Origin: Diaphorobacter caeni
GTDB taxonomy: Bacteria > Pseudomonadota > Gammaproteobacteria > Burkholderiales > Burkholderiaceae_C
Direction of reading: 5' to 3'
NCBI RefSeq assembly: GCF_015354245.1
Contig: NZ_JADKYZ010000002.1
Location: forward strand, 248,001 to 312,000
DNA: 64,000 bases
Shown here piece by piece: positions 36,255 to 45,030 of the stretch (positions are counted from its first letter, which is position 1; every line of letters begins with the position of its first letter). The notes beneath the pieces are model-generated. The model searched no databases. It saw only the letters and a program-made list of their open reading frames with translations, and had not been told where the DNA came from. The position numbers and the translations under genes are program-made.

Positions 36255-39200
36255 TCAGCGCCTTGCGAAGCGGCGGCCAGCCGGGCCGCTCGCCAGCAGG
36301 ATCACCAGCCCCAGCATCAGCTGCGCCCAGGGGGAATCCACCGGAATCGGGAACGCAGGCGGCGTACCGCCACCGGTGTTGCCGCCATTGCCGCCGCCCG
36401 TGGTCGGGCTTCGCACTTCGAGCTTCGCCTCGTCACGGTCGTTGAGCGGGTTCGAATCGAAACGATCATTGGTCACGCTCGAGACGATGTACAGCGGGTT
36501 GCCGTCCACCGGACCCGTGAAGGTCGATGTGCAGGTGATCGTCTCGCCGGGCTTCAGCACCGCCACCGACTGCGCCGGAACGCACTGTGTCGTCGCATCG
36601 CTCGGCACGCCGTTGAGGTGGCAGGACACATTGATGCCGTCTTGCGGACCATTGTTCTTGCACACCCCGACCACCTGCGTGAACTCGCCCGACGTGACGC
36701 TGGAGGGCGTCGTGAGCGTCACCTGCAGGTCCACGCCGCCGATCGGCGTGGTCACCGAGCACTGCAGGCAGGCCCCCTTGTCGGCCAGCACCGTGTTGAC
36801 GACATCCGCTGGGCGCAGCACCGACAGCACCTTCACTGTGAAGTGCACCACCTTTTCGGCGGCGACACCTCCAGCGGCACCAGGCATGGTCACGCTCTGG
36901 GTGCACGAGCTGCCAGCAGCCGCGCAGGCAGGCGTGCTGCTCCACGACTCGCCAGCGCCCGCGTAGACCGTGTTCTGCGGAACCGTTTCCGTCAGCTTCA
37001 CGACATCGCCCGTCGCGCCCAGATTGCGCACCGTGATCGCATAGGTGAGCACGTCATCGGTCTTGAGCACCGGCACGCTGCCCGCCGTCACGCTCACGCC
37101 GTTGACGGCGACCAGCTTCTTCGTCGTCGTCAGGTCCGCTGCGGTGATGACAGGGTCGCTGTCGGTTGCCGAGCATTGCGCCGCAGGCGTGCTTGGCGTG
37201 CCGGCCACGCAGTTCGCACCGGCCAGGTTGGCCGTGTTCACCGCGTTCTGGCCCGCAGCCGCGATGACCTCTGCACGCACCGTGTAGCGCACCTCGCCGC
37301 CATTGGCGGCCACCGTGATGCCCGAGCACCCGGACGCATTGCAAGTGCCCGCCACATTGGGCGCAGTGCTCGCCTGTGGCGTGATGGACAGATCCGTCAT
37401 GCCGTTGGCATCATCCGTCCACGACAGGCCGGTCGCATCGAGGCCGCCCGTGTTGACGATGGTGACGGTGTATTCCGTCTCGCTGCCTGCAGTCAGTTGC
37501 GTGCTGCCGTTGTCCTTGGTGATCGTCACCGCGGGCGGGGTGTTCACGCCGCTGGTCGCGGATGCGCAATGCAGATCCGTCACCGCCGTGCAGCTGCCGG
37601 GAAGCGGAGGCACGCCGCCGTTGTACGGATCACCGCCGCCACCGACCGCCGCCAGATTGGTCAGTCTGTCGCCGTCGTTGACGATGGCGCCGTCGAGCGT
37701 GACCGGGAAGGCGATGCTGCTCGATGCGCTTGGCGCCAGACCCACGAAGCTTGCCGTGCTTTCGCAGGTCAGCATCGGGTTGGCGAATGTGCAGGTCCAG
37801 TCCGCGCTCACGGCGGAGAGGTTCGGCGTCACGCCCGCAGGCATGGCATCCGCCACGGTGATCGTGCCCACGGTGCTGGCGCTCGCGCTGGCGTCGTTGG
37901 TCACCACGAGCTCGTAGCCGGGGTTGCCGGTGCCGATGATCCAGTTGCCCGTGGCGCGCTTGGTCAATGCCAGCGATGGTGCGCTCACAGACGTCTTCAC
38001 TTCGGATTGGCACAACGCGTTCTTCGCGTCAGGGCAGCTCAGATCACCGCCACCGGACACGGAAGCCGTGTTCGTCACCAGCGGCCAGGCGTCAATGCCG
38101 GGCGTCACTGGGATCTCGATGATGACAGGCTGTGCATTGGCTGCCATCGACGAAGTGATCGTGCAGGTGACCTGATTGCTCGTCGCTGCAGCGCGCACGC
38201 AGTTCACGGGCGCCGCGGTGGGCAGGGTTCCAATCACGAGGCTGCTTGGAATCACGTCGGTCACGATGATGTTGCCCGATGTAGCCACCGTGCCCACATT
38301 GCTCACCGTGAAGACGTACTTCGCCTGAACACCCACATCGAACACCGCTGGGTCGGCTGTCTTGACGATGCTGAGCTGCGGGGCATTCACCCCCGTCGTC
38401 ACAGAATCCTTGCAGCGCGCCTGAAGGTCCTTGTCAGCGGTGCTGGCCGTGCACAGCGGGTCACCGCCGCCGCGCACATACGCATCGTTGACGATGGCTT
38501 GCGGATTGAGTGCATTGCCGGCCTTCGGCGTCACCAGAATCTCGAAGCTCTTCTCGCCCACCGTGGCAGCGAGCGGCGCAGCGACCGTGCAGGTCACCAA
38601 TTGGCCGCTGACGCTGCAATCGGGTGTGGGAACAGCGTCAATCGTCAGCAGCGCAGGCACCGAATCGGTCACGACCACGTCGGCAGACGTGGCTGCATCG
38701 CCAAGGTTCTTCACGGTCAGCACATATTTGGACTGCTGACCCACTGCGAACACCTGCGGGCTGGCCCGCTTGGTCAGCTCCAGCTTGGGCGCGCTGAACG
38801 GGTCATCGGTCGTGCCGACGCACTTGTCGTCGTCGACACAGGTCAGGTCGCCAAAGCCTCCATTGGCCTTGGCGGTGTTGACCACCGAAGTATTCAGCAG
38901 CGTCGCGTCAGGCGTGACGGGAATCGTGAAATTGACCGATGCGCCCGTTGCCAACTTGGCCGGCACGGAGCAGGTCACCACCTGCCCTGCATTGGTACAC
39001 GCACCGTTGTTCAGCGTGGAAAGATCACCGATGGTGAGCCCCGCAGGAATTGTGTCGGTGATGGTGCCAACGCCCAGCGTGGCCGTCTGACCATTGTTCA
39101 GCACGGTGATCAGATAGTTGCTGGGTTTGCCCAGTTCGAACTTGGAGCCGAGCACCTTCGATACCGTCAGCACAGGCCGATCGATGTTCGTGGGTACCGT

Positions 39201-42200
39201 GGACGTGCATGCGTTCGCGGCGCTGCAATCCATGCCGCCACCGCTCACGGTTGCGGTGTTCGAGACCTTGCCGGTGAGCCCTGAGGCAACCACCACGTTG
39301 GCAACGATCGGCGAAGCCGCGCTGCCCGGCAGCAGTACGACGCCGGGGGCACTGGTGCAACTGATCTTCGTCGATGTGCTGGCGCTGCAGTTCCAGTCCG
39401 GACCCGTTGCGACCGGCCCGATCGTGATGCCGCTCGGCATGCTGTCTTCCACAGTGAATGTGCCCGTGGTGCTGCTGGTACCGACCGCGCTGCTGTTGTG
39501 CACCTTGATGATGTACTGCCCCGTGCCGCCCGCCGCAAAACTGGTGGGAGCTGCGGCTTTCTCGATCAACAGATTCGGTGCACCGGAGTTCTCGCTCGTC
39601 ACCGTGTCCGATGGGGCACAGGGCTGCGTCGTGCAGCTCACGCCGGATGGCGGTGTCGCCGTGGCGGTGTTGGTGATGGTGTTGATTGCGCCGAGATCCA
39701 CATCACCTTCAATGGTGATGACGATGCTTGCGCCGTTCTTGAGCGACACATGGCTCAGGCTGATCGGGCTCGTCGTGCCCGTCGCCCCAGTGCCGCCGCC
39801 CGCTTGCGTACTGTCGCAATTGGCGTTGGCAGAGGCCGTGCAGGTCCACGTGGAGACCGTCACGTCTTGAGGAACGGTGTCACTCACCACGACATCATCC
39901 ACATCGCTCGGGCCCGCATTGCTCACCGTGATGGTGTAGGTCAGTGGCTGACCGGGCAAGTATTTTCCATTGCCGGAGACCGTCTTTTCGATGCTCAGAT
40001 CCGCGACTGGAGTCACCGTAGTGGTGGCGCCGCTGCAGCTCGTCGCGGGCGCGCATCCAGTGCCTGGAGCGGGAGGCGTACTGCCTCCAGTGGGATCCAC
40101 CGATGCTGCGTTCGTGATCGCGCCCGAGGTAGTCGGTACCGTCACGCTGATCGTGAAACTGGCGGCTCCATTCGCTGCACCTGCGGCCAATGGCGCGCTC
40201 AGGGTCGCAGAGCATGTTGCCGGGGAACTGCCGAACGCACAATTGATGCTGCTTAGACCATTGCCCGCAAGCGCGACAGGATTGCTCACGCCGACGGGCA
40301 GAAGCTCGCTCACATGCACGGTCTGGCCTGCGGCGATGGCGGTGCCTCCGCTGTTGCCCAGCCCAAGCGTGTACGTGAGTGTCTGACCGGCGAGCACGGT
40401 AGCCGCCGCGCTTTTGTGCAGCGTCACGTTGGCAGGCGTGTTCACTTGCGTTTCAAAACTTGCGCAACTGACGTTGGTCCCCTCAGTGCATTGTTCGCCG
40501 GGGTCCGCACCGGGATTTCCAGCGCCAGTGGGGCTGGTGCTGGCGTAGTTGATCACACGGCCACCGGTAGACGGCATAGTGGTGGTGAGCGTGAAGCTGA
40601 CCGTGCCGTTGTCGGCACTCACCGGCCCGGGAACCTCGCAGGTCAACTCCGCCCCCGCGGTACTGGGCAATGGCGTGCCGCAGTTCACGCCGGCCGACAC
40701 CGCGTTGACCGTCACGCCTGCAGGGAGTTTTTCCTTCACGATCAACACCGGACCAGTATCCACTTCGCCACTGTTGGTGAGCGTCAACGTGTACTGGTAG
40801 CTCGAGCCCGCGAGTGCCGTGGCGCCGCCCGTCTTGGTCAACGTCACCTGCGCCGGTTTTTTCACCGGTGTGGTCACGGTCGACGTGCAGTTGCCTGTGC
40901 CATTGCAACGGGCATCTCCACCACCGCTGGCGGTTGCCGTATTGGTAGCTGGTCCGATCAAATCCTTGGTCGGCGTGACGGGGATTCTGTACGACTTGGT
41001 CGGCGATGCCGTGGTCAAGGTGCCTGTCGTGACCGTGCAGGTCACCGTCTGCAAAGCCTTGGTACAACCTGTCGGCACCGAGCCCAACGTCATATGGGTG
41101 GGCACCACGTCGGTCACGACAACATCCGATGAGTTGCGCGAACCCGAAGTGAGCGTCACGGTCAACTCGTAGAAGTTTTCAATGTCGATCAGCAATGGGG
41201 ACGAGACCACCGTCTTATTCAGCGTGATGGCAATCGGGTCCTGGACCGTCACTGGCGGTGTCGCAGGATCGCACGCCTCGGTCGCGCTCGCCGATGTACA
41301 GGCCGGATCGCCACCACCGCCAAGATTGGCCTGGTTGGCGGCGCCGTTGGCCACCGCAGCATTGCTCACCGCCACCGGAATGGTGATGACGTAGGTACCG
41401 TTGGATAGACCGGCGGGCAACTGACATGAAGCACCCAGATCGCTGCCGGTGCTTGGGCAACCGGACAGTGTGGCGTTCGTGGCCGTGGGTTCATTGCTCA
41501 GGGTGATGCCCGTGGGCAGCACGTCCGCTATCGTGATGGGTGCCGTCGTCGGGCCATTAACCACCGCGATGCTGATTGCATAGCTCTGTCCCGTTGCCCC
41601 GACGATCAGCGGATTCGCTGAAACCGTCTTGGTTGCAGTCACCTTGGGCAGCACGGCTGTGTTGGTGAACGTGCAGACAATGTCGTCACCTGCCTGCGGC
41701 GTGATGTTCACACTGGTTCCCGTTGTTCCCGGTGCTGGCATCGGCGTGCCGCCTGCAAAAGTGTTGCTGCAGGTATAGCTGCTTTGGTAGCGAGCGATAT
41801 TGGCGACCGGATTGCCCGCAGGCACTTCGTTCAGCGTGTAGCTCATTCCGGCAGCCGCAGTGAACGCCGTCGTGGCAACGCTGTTTTCTCCCGTCGATGT
41901 GCTGCGGCTGGGACCGCCACTGATGGCTACCGTGAACTGATCACTTTCAAGCACACGGCTCACGAGATTCTTCGCCACGGTCAACCGTGGCTTGAGGGAA
42001 TGCGTGACGCTGCACGACGTACAGGAAGGCGGCAGATCACCTCCACCGCCCGTTGCCACGACGCTGTTGTTCACACCCACCTTGGCAGCAGCATTCACTG
42101 TGGCCGTGTAGGTGACCGAGTACGCGCCCTCCGCCGTGCCTGCCGGCAACGTGCAATTGAGCGCACCCGAGCAATTCAGCGCTGGACTGTTGCTGACGAT

Positions 42201-44513
42201 CTGCCCGAACGTCAGCCCGGCTCCAAGCGTGTCGCTCAAATTCAGCGCTGCCGTCAGCGGCGCACCGCTCACGTTCGCCGTGATGACGTAGGTGATGGTG
42301 TCACCGATCGCCACCTGCACTCCGGCACTGCCCGTGCCCGTCTTGCTCACAGCAACGATCGGCTTGGCAACCACTGTCTGCGCGGTGGCCACATTCGGCA
42401 TGGGCATGCCTGCAGATTCGTTGGTGGCAACGATCTTCGCCGTAAGCGGAATGGCGCCCGGGTTGGTTGGAAGAACAACATAGTTGAACGCGAAAGACAG
42501 CGTCTGTGCGGCGGTCAGCGTCGTCGGCATCCCAGTGAAGGTGATGGCACAAGCGCCCTGCGAATAGGTCGCCGTCACGCCCGCAGGACGCACCGTGAAA
42601 TTCACCGCGCTCGGGCACGTGGCGGGCACCGAAGAGTTGCCCAAGGTCACAGCGTAGGTCACGCCTGTGGCTGTGACCGTGCTCGCGTTGCTGAACACAA
42701 AGCTGCCATACGCGGTGCCGCCGGATTGAACCACGCCGGTCATGGTGGCCTGCGCGCCCACGTCCACTGTGGTGGAAGCAGGAACCACCACTACTTCAGG
42801 CTTGTAGACTTGAGACTTTTCCAGCGCCCAAAGGTCAAGCGCCTTGCCGTCACCAAAATATTGAGTGTTGCCGCTGCAATCGTTATTCGAGTTGGACGAT
42901 CCCGACCAGTTTCTATAGTACTTGGCACTTGTGCCGCTGCCGGTAGCGGCTGCTGAGTCCACCCCCACCAGCGAGTAGGTCGCAGGTGCTGGGACGGGTG
43001 CGGAGCTTCCGCTGCCGCAGAGTTTTCCGTTGAGTTCACCGATGAGCACACCGCTGGCCGTGCGGTAGCCACGGTCGTCGAAGTACACAGTGGTGTCACC
43101 TGCATTCGCTCCATTGAGTTTGGTCAACGTCGGTCCGCCATTCACGTTGCCTTCGATGTCCACCATCGGAAAGTGGATCTCGCCGTTGCGGCCCACAATT
43201 TCGTATTTGTAGGTACCGGCGGGAAAGGCGTTTCCATTGTTGTCCTTGCCATCCCACAGCACGGTGTGCGTCCCCGTGCTGGCCAACCCGGTCAGCACCC
43301 GGTTCAACACGTTGGCCGGATCGAAGTCGGTGCCATTTCGGCTGATGACGATCTGATAGGTCTGGGTATTCACCACATCAAAGGTGAACAGCCCCCCAAC
43401 GGATACCGTGGATTGATTGCCTCCGACGTTTCCCAGAAATTGGGGGCTGCTCAGTTCCGGAGACGAAGGTGTCAGCGGCAGCGAGAGCGCAGTCAGCACA
43501 CGGTTCACCTCAGCGGCATTGGCTCCGCCGGGAGAGATGTCGCTGAAGAAAATAGGATACTCTGGCGCCTGTGCCTTGATGCCTGCATTGCCGGAGGCAC
43601 CGTTTTGCACCGAAGTTCCATTTCCACGGAAGTCACGATACAACGGCGATCCATTGGTATCCAGAAAACCTTTGCTGTTGGCATAGAACGCCGCGCGGTA
43701 CGGATCGACTCCCCTGAGTTCCTGTTTGTAGCGATATCCATCCGAAGACACGTAGTACACGCTCGTTGCAATGCGTCGTGCGCGATTGCTCATGTCCGAA
43801 TTGGAGTTGTTGCCACCGGTATCCACAGTCCATGCATACGTGAACACTCGACCATCAATGTCGACCAGTGACTTGGGGTCACTGTTGCGCACCGTGATAT
43901 CCCAAGCTGACACCACGTTCTGTGCCACGGGCGGAGTATCCAGACTACCCGTATTGTCGCCGTTGCCAGTCCCACCGCTGAACAGCACACCATAGATGCC
44001 GGTGGCTGGCGCCTGATATGCACAGGGCAGGTAGCGATTTGCGTTGCCGCCATTCTGTGATTTGTCGGCACTCAACGGGCCTGCCAGCTCTGCAGCCCTG
44101 GACACAATCAGCCCATCAATGTTGGGGCTGGTGCCGGCGCCATTGCATATGTACGCAGCGGAGCCAGTCGCTGGCGCAGTCTCACTGCCCTTAGCACCAA
44201 AACTCTGCGGACTGAAAAGATAAATCTGCCCGGCGTTGTTGGCGGTACGGTTTCTCGATCCCAAAAGGATGTATTCATTCTTTTGCGCGTACACGTAGAG
44301 AAACTGCCGCTGGCTGACCACGGAATCCGGCAAATATGAGCTGTTGGCGAGACTCATCACGGCACGCCCCGTAGTCGTATCGCTCGCACCCGCAGGATGC
44401 AACGACCGCGTACCCTCCGCCCACGAAGCGCCTGCCACCAACAGCGCAAGCGCCATAGTCAAAGCGCGATGCCCGCCTGCGCGCAACCATCGCCCGGTGT
44501 TGCCACCCATCAT
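36255..44513 (-). CDS. Giant secreted DUF11-repeat surface protein (about 2752 residues)
   Basis: Start ATG at 44513, chosen for GGAG 9 bases upstream; a longer reading to 44600 exists. Residues 1-32 are a signal peptide ending ASWA. Residues about 33-380 are a unique domain opening GTRSLHPAGA. Near 385-440 is a FlgD-like Ig segment (VLWDGKDNNGN, then FPAGTYKYEI). From about 600 to 2690 come about 15 DUF11/TIGR01451-type repeats of about 135 residues, each starting like LxLTKxA and containing VTDxVP. Linkers carry GGGD and two Cys. The C terminus has IPVDSPWAQ, a hydrophobic helix and GRRFARR, like a CTERM sorting tail. Probably an exported, surface-attached protein; role unknown. It lies between hisF and hisI. 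Confidence 0.88.
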   Translation of the reverse strand: MMGGNTGRWLRAGGHRALTMALALLVAGASWAEGTRSLHPAGASDTTTGRAVMSLANSSYLPDSVVSQRQFLYVYAQKNEYILLGSRNRTANNAGQIYLFSPQSFGAKGSETAPATGSAAYICNGAGTSPNIDGLIVSRAAELAGPLSADKSQNGGNANRYLPCAYQAPATGIYGVLFSGGTGNGDNTGSLDTPPVAQNVVSAWDITVRNSDPKSLVDIDGRVFTYAWTVDTGGNNSNSDMSNRARRIATSVYYVSSDGYRYKQELRGVDPYRAAFYANSKGFLDTNGSPLYRDFRGNGTSVQNGASGNAGIKAQAPEYPIFFSDISPGGANAAEVNRVLTALSLPLTPSSPELSSPQFLGNVGGNQSTVSVGGLFTFDVVNTQTYQIVISRNGTDFDPANVLNRVLTGLASTGTHTVLWDGKDNNGNAFPAGTYKYEIVGRNGEIHFPMVDIEGNVNGGPTLTKLNGANAGDTTVYFDDRGYRTASGVLIGELNGKLCGSGSSAPVPAPATYSLVGVDSAAATGSGTSAKYYRNWSGSSNSNNDCSGNTQYFGDGKALDLWALEKSQVYKPEVVVVPASTTVDVGAQATMTGVVQSGGTAYGSFVFSNASTVTATGVTYAVTLGNSSVPATCPSAVNFTVRPAGVTATYSQGACAITFTGMPTTLTAAQTLSFAFNYVVLPTNPGAIPLTAKIVATNESAGMPMPNVATAQTVVAKPIVAVSKTGTGSAGVQVAIGDTITYVITANVSGAPLTAALNLSDTLGAGLTFGQIVSNSPALNCSGALNCTLPAGTAEGAYSVTYTATVNAAAKVGVNNSVVATGGGGDLPPSCTSCSVTHSLKPRLTVAKNLVSRVLESDQFTVAISGGPSRSTSTGENSVATTAFTAAAGMSYTLNEVPAGNPVANIARYQSSYTCSNTFAGGTPMPAPGTTGTSVNITPQAGDDIVCTFTNTAVLPKVTATKTVSANPLIVGATGQSYAISIAVVNGPTTAPITIADVLPTGITLSNEPTATNATLSGCPSTGSDLGASCQLPAGLSNGTYVITIPVAVSNAAVANGAANQANLGGGGDPACTSASATEACDPATPPVTVQDPIAITLNKTVVSSPLLIDIENFYELTVTLTSGSRNSSDVVVTDVVPTHMTLGSVPTGCTKALQTVTCTVTTGTLTTASPTKSYRIPVTPTKDLIGPATNTATASGGGDARCNGTGNCTSTVTTPVKKPAQVTLTKTGGATALAGSSYQYTLTLTNSGEVDTGPVLIVKEKLPAGVTVNAVSAGVNCGTPLPSTAGAELTCEVPGPVSADNGTVSFTLTTTMPSTGGRVINYASTSPTGAGNPGADPGEQCTEGTNVSCASFETQVNTPANVTLHKSAAATVLAGQTLTYTLGLGNSGGTAIAAGQTVHVSELLPVGVSNPVALAGNGLSSINCAFGSSPATCSATLSAPLAAGAANGAASFTISVTVPTTSGAITNAASVDPTGGSTPPAPGTGCAPATSCSGATTTVTPVADLSIEKTVSGNGKYLPGQPLTYTITVSNAGPSDVDDVVVSDTVPQDVTVSTWTCTASANANCDSTQAGGGTGATGTTSPISLSHVSLKNGASIVITIEGDVDLGAINTITNTATATPPSGVSCTTQPCAPSDTVTSENSGAPNLLIEKAAAPTSFAAGGTGQYIIKVHNSSAVGTSSTTGTFTVEDSMPSGITIGPVATGPDWNCSASTSTKISCTSAPGVVLLPGSAASPIVANVVVASGLTGKVSNTATVSGGGMDCSAANACTSTVPTNIDRPVLTVSKVLGSKFELGKPSNYLITVLNNGQTATLGVGTITDTIPAGLTIGDLSTLNNGACTNAGQVVTCSVPAKLATGASVNFTIPVTPDATLLNTSVVNTAKANGGFGDLTCVDDDKCVGTTDDPFSAPKLELTKRASPQVFAVGQQSKYVLTVKNLGDAATSADVVVTDSVPALLTIDAVPTPDCSVSGQLVTCTVAAPLAATVGEKSFEILVTPKAGNALNPQAIVNDAYVRGGGDPLCTASTADKDLQARCKDSVTTGVNAPQLSIVKTADPAVFDVGVQAKYVFTVSNVGTVATSGNIIVTDVIPSSLVIGTLPTAAPVNCVRAAATSNQVTCTITSSMAANAQPVIIEIPVTPGIDAWPLVTNTASVSGGGDLSCPDAKNALCQSEVKTSVSAPSLALTKRATGNWIIGTGNPGYELVVTNDASASASTVGTITVADAMPAGVTPNLSAVSADWTCTFANPMLTCESTASFVGLAPSASSSIAFPVTLDGAIVNDGDRLTNLAAVGGGGDPYNGGVPPLPGSCTAVTDLHCASATSGVNTPPAVTITKDNGSTQLTAGSETEYTVTIVNTGGLDATGLSWTDDANGMTDLSITPQASTAPNVAGTCNASGCSGITVAANGGEVRYTVRAEVIAAAGQNAVNTANLAGANCVAGTPSTPAAQCSATDSDPVITAADLTTTKKLVAVNGVSVTAGSVPVLKTDDVLTYAITVRNLGATGDVVKLTETVPQNTVYAGAGESWSSTPACAAAGSSCTQSVTMPGAAGGVAAEKVVHFTVKVLSVLRPADVVNTVLADKGACLQCSVTTPIGGVDLQVTLTTPSSVTSGEFTQVVGVCKNNGPQDGINVSCHLNGVPSDATTQCVPAQSVAVLKPGETITCTSTFTGPVDGNPLYIVSSVTNDRFDSNPLNDRDEAKLEVRSPTTGGGNGGNTGGGTPPAFPIPVDSPWAQLMLGLVILLASGPAGRRFARR
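36420..42400 (-). repeat. About 15 tandem DUF11-type protein repeats
   Basis: In protein terms the units open with KTGTGSAGVQVAIGD, KNLVSRVLESDQ, KTVSANPLIVGATG, KTVVSSPLLIDIEN, KTGGATALAGSSY, KSAAATVLAGQTL, KTVSGNGKYLPGQP, KAAAPTSFAAGGTG, KVLGSKFELGKPS, KRASPQVFAVGQQ, KTADPAVFDVGVQ, KRATGNWIIGTGN, KDNGSTQLTAGSE, KKLVAVNGVSVTAG and LTTPSSVTSGEF. They differ clearly from one another, so this is an old, diverged array rather than recent DNA duplication. Confidence 0.8.
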
Positions 44514-44831
44514 TTGCCTGTACTCCAGTAATCTCACCGTCCTCACGGACGCGGCCATGCATGGGGCACGCCCGTCGGATGTATCGGTGCTGTTGCGCAA
44601 AAAGCCGGATTGGCTTCACGCAGGTTTTATGGATGCGATTGCTCTTTCAATCGAGCCCGGGGCCTGCGATCAGACCGCCCACAGGACGCGCAAAAGCCGC
44701 AATGACGAGAAACGAGTTCGCTCCTCATGGATCTGCTCGAACCGGCTTGTCATCACAAGGGATCTGAAAATCATCAGTTTTGACTCGATAGATCAGATAT
44801 TATTAACCCTATTTACACCTTGTATCACTTG
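44514..44831 (-). promoter_or_regulatory. Long 5' leader of the giant gene
   Basis: If transcription starts just after the -10 box at 44837-44832, the leader is about 310 bases. Hairpins are visible at 44538-44551, 44602-44616 (on the minus strand its stem is followed by a run of T, terminator-like but only 5 bp) and 44636-44653 (6-bp stem). I tried to fit a cyclic-di-GMP riboswitch and could not. Confidence 0.35.
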
Positions 44832-44860
44832 ATGTTAATTATTGTTAACATACGTGACAA
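44832..44860 (-). promoter_or_regulatory. Candidate promoter of the giant gene in an AT-rich island
   Basis: Reading leftward: TTGTCA (44860-44855), a 17-base spacer, TAACAT (44837-44832). The spacer and -10 contain an inverted repeat GTTAA-N6-TTAAC (44834-44849). The surrounding 44770-44880 is markedly AT-rich against the GC-rich background. Confidence 0.45.
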
Positions 44861-44936
44861 TAGAAACCGTACGCAAACAGTTCAGTGTGTGGTTGCGCCG
44901 AGACGTTTGGACTTGCGCCCATTCGAGCAGGCAAAG

Positions 44937-44977
44937 AAAAAGCCCACCGATGCCCCAATGAGCATCGGTGGGCTTTT
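44937..44977 (-). terminator. Rho-independent terminator after hisF
   Basis: A stem of about 16 bp (AAAAGCCCACCGATGC at 44938-44953 with 44962-44977) and an 8-base loop. Leftward the 3' side ends in TTTTTCTTT. It cuts hisF transcription off from the giant gene and from hisI-hisE. Confidence 0.88.
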
Positions 44978-45030
44978 CTGAAATGTTTCAGCCGGACCGA
45001 GGATGCCGCGCGAAGCGACCGAATTGCCGG

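Noticed and set aside
36174-39284. Open frame of about 1036 codons on the plus strand, opposite the giant gene
   Set aside because: It runs antisense in a GC-rich gene, is rich in Arg/His, and shows no domain. The minus-strand frame has clear repeats and a signal peptide.
36400-42400. Regularly spaced similar DNA blocks that could be mistaken for a CRISPR or satellite array
   Set aside because: The period is about 400 bases, units are diverged, and they stay in one reading frame; they encode protein repeats.
44514-44831. Cyclic-di-GMP or other known riboswitch in the giant gene's leader
   Set aside because: Hairpins exist but I could not match the conserved core bases of the classes I know.
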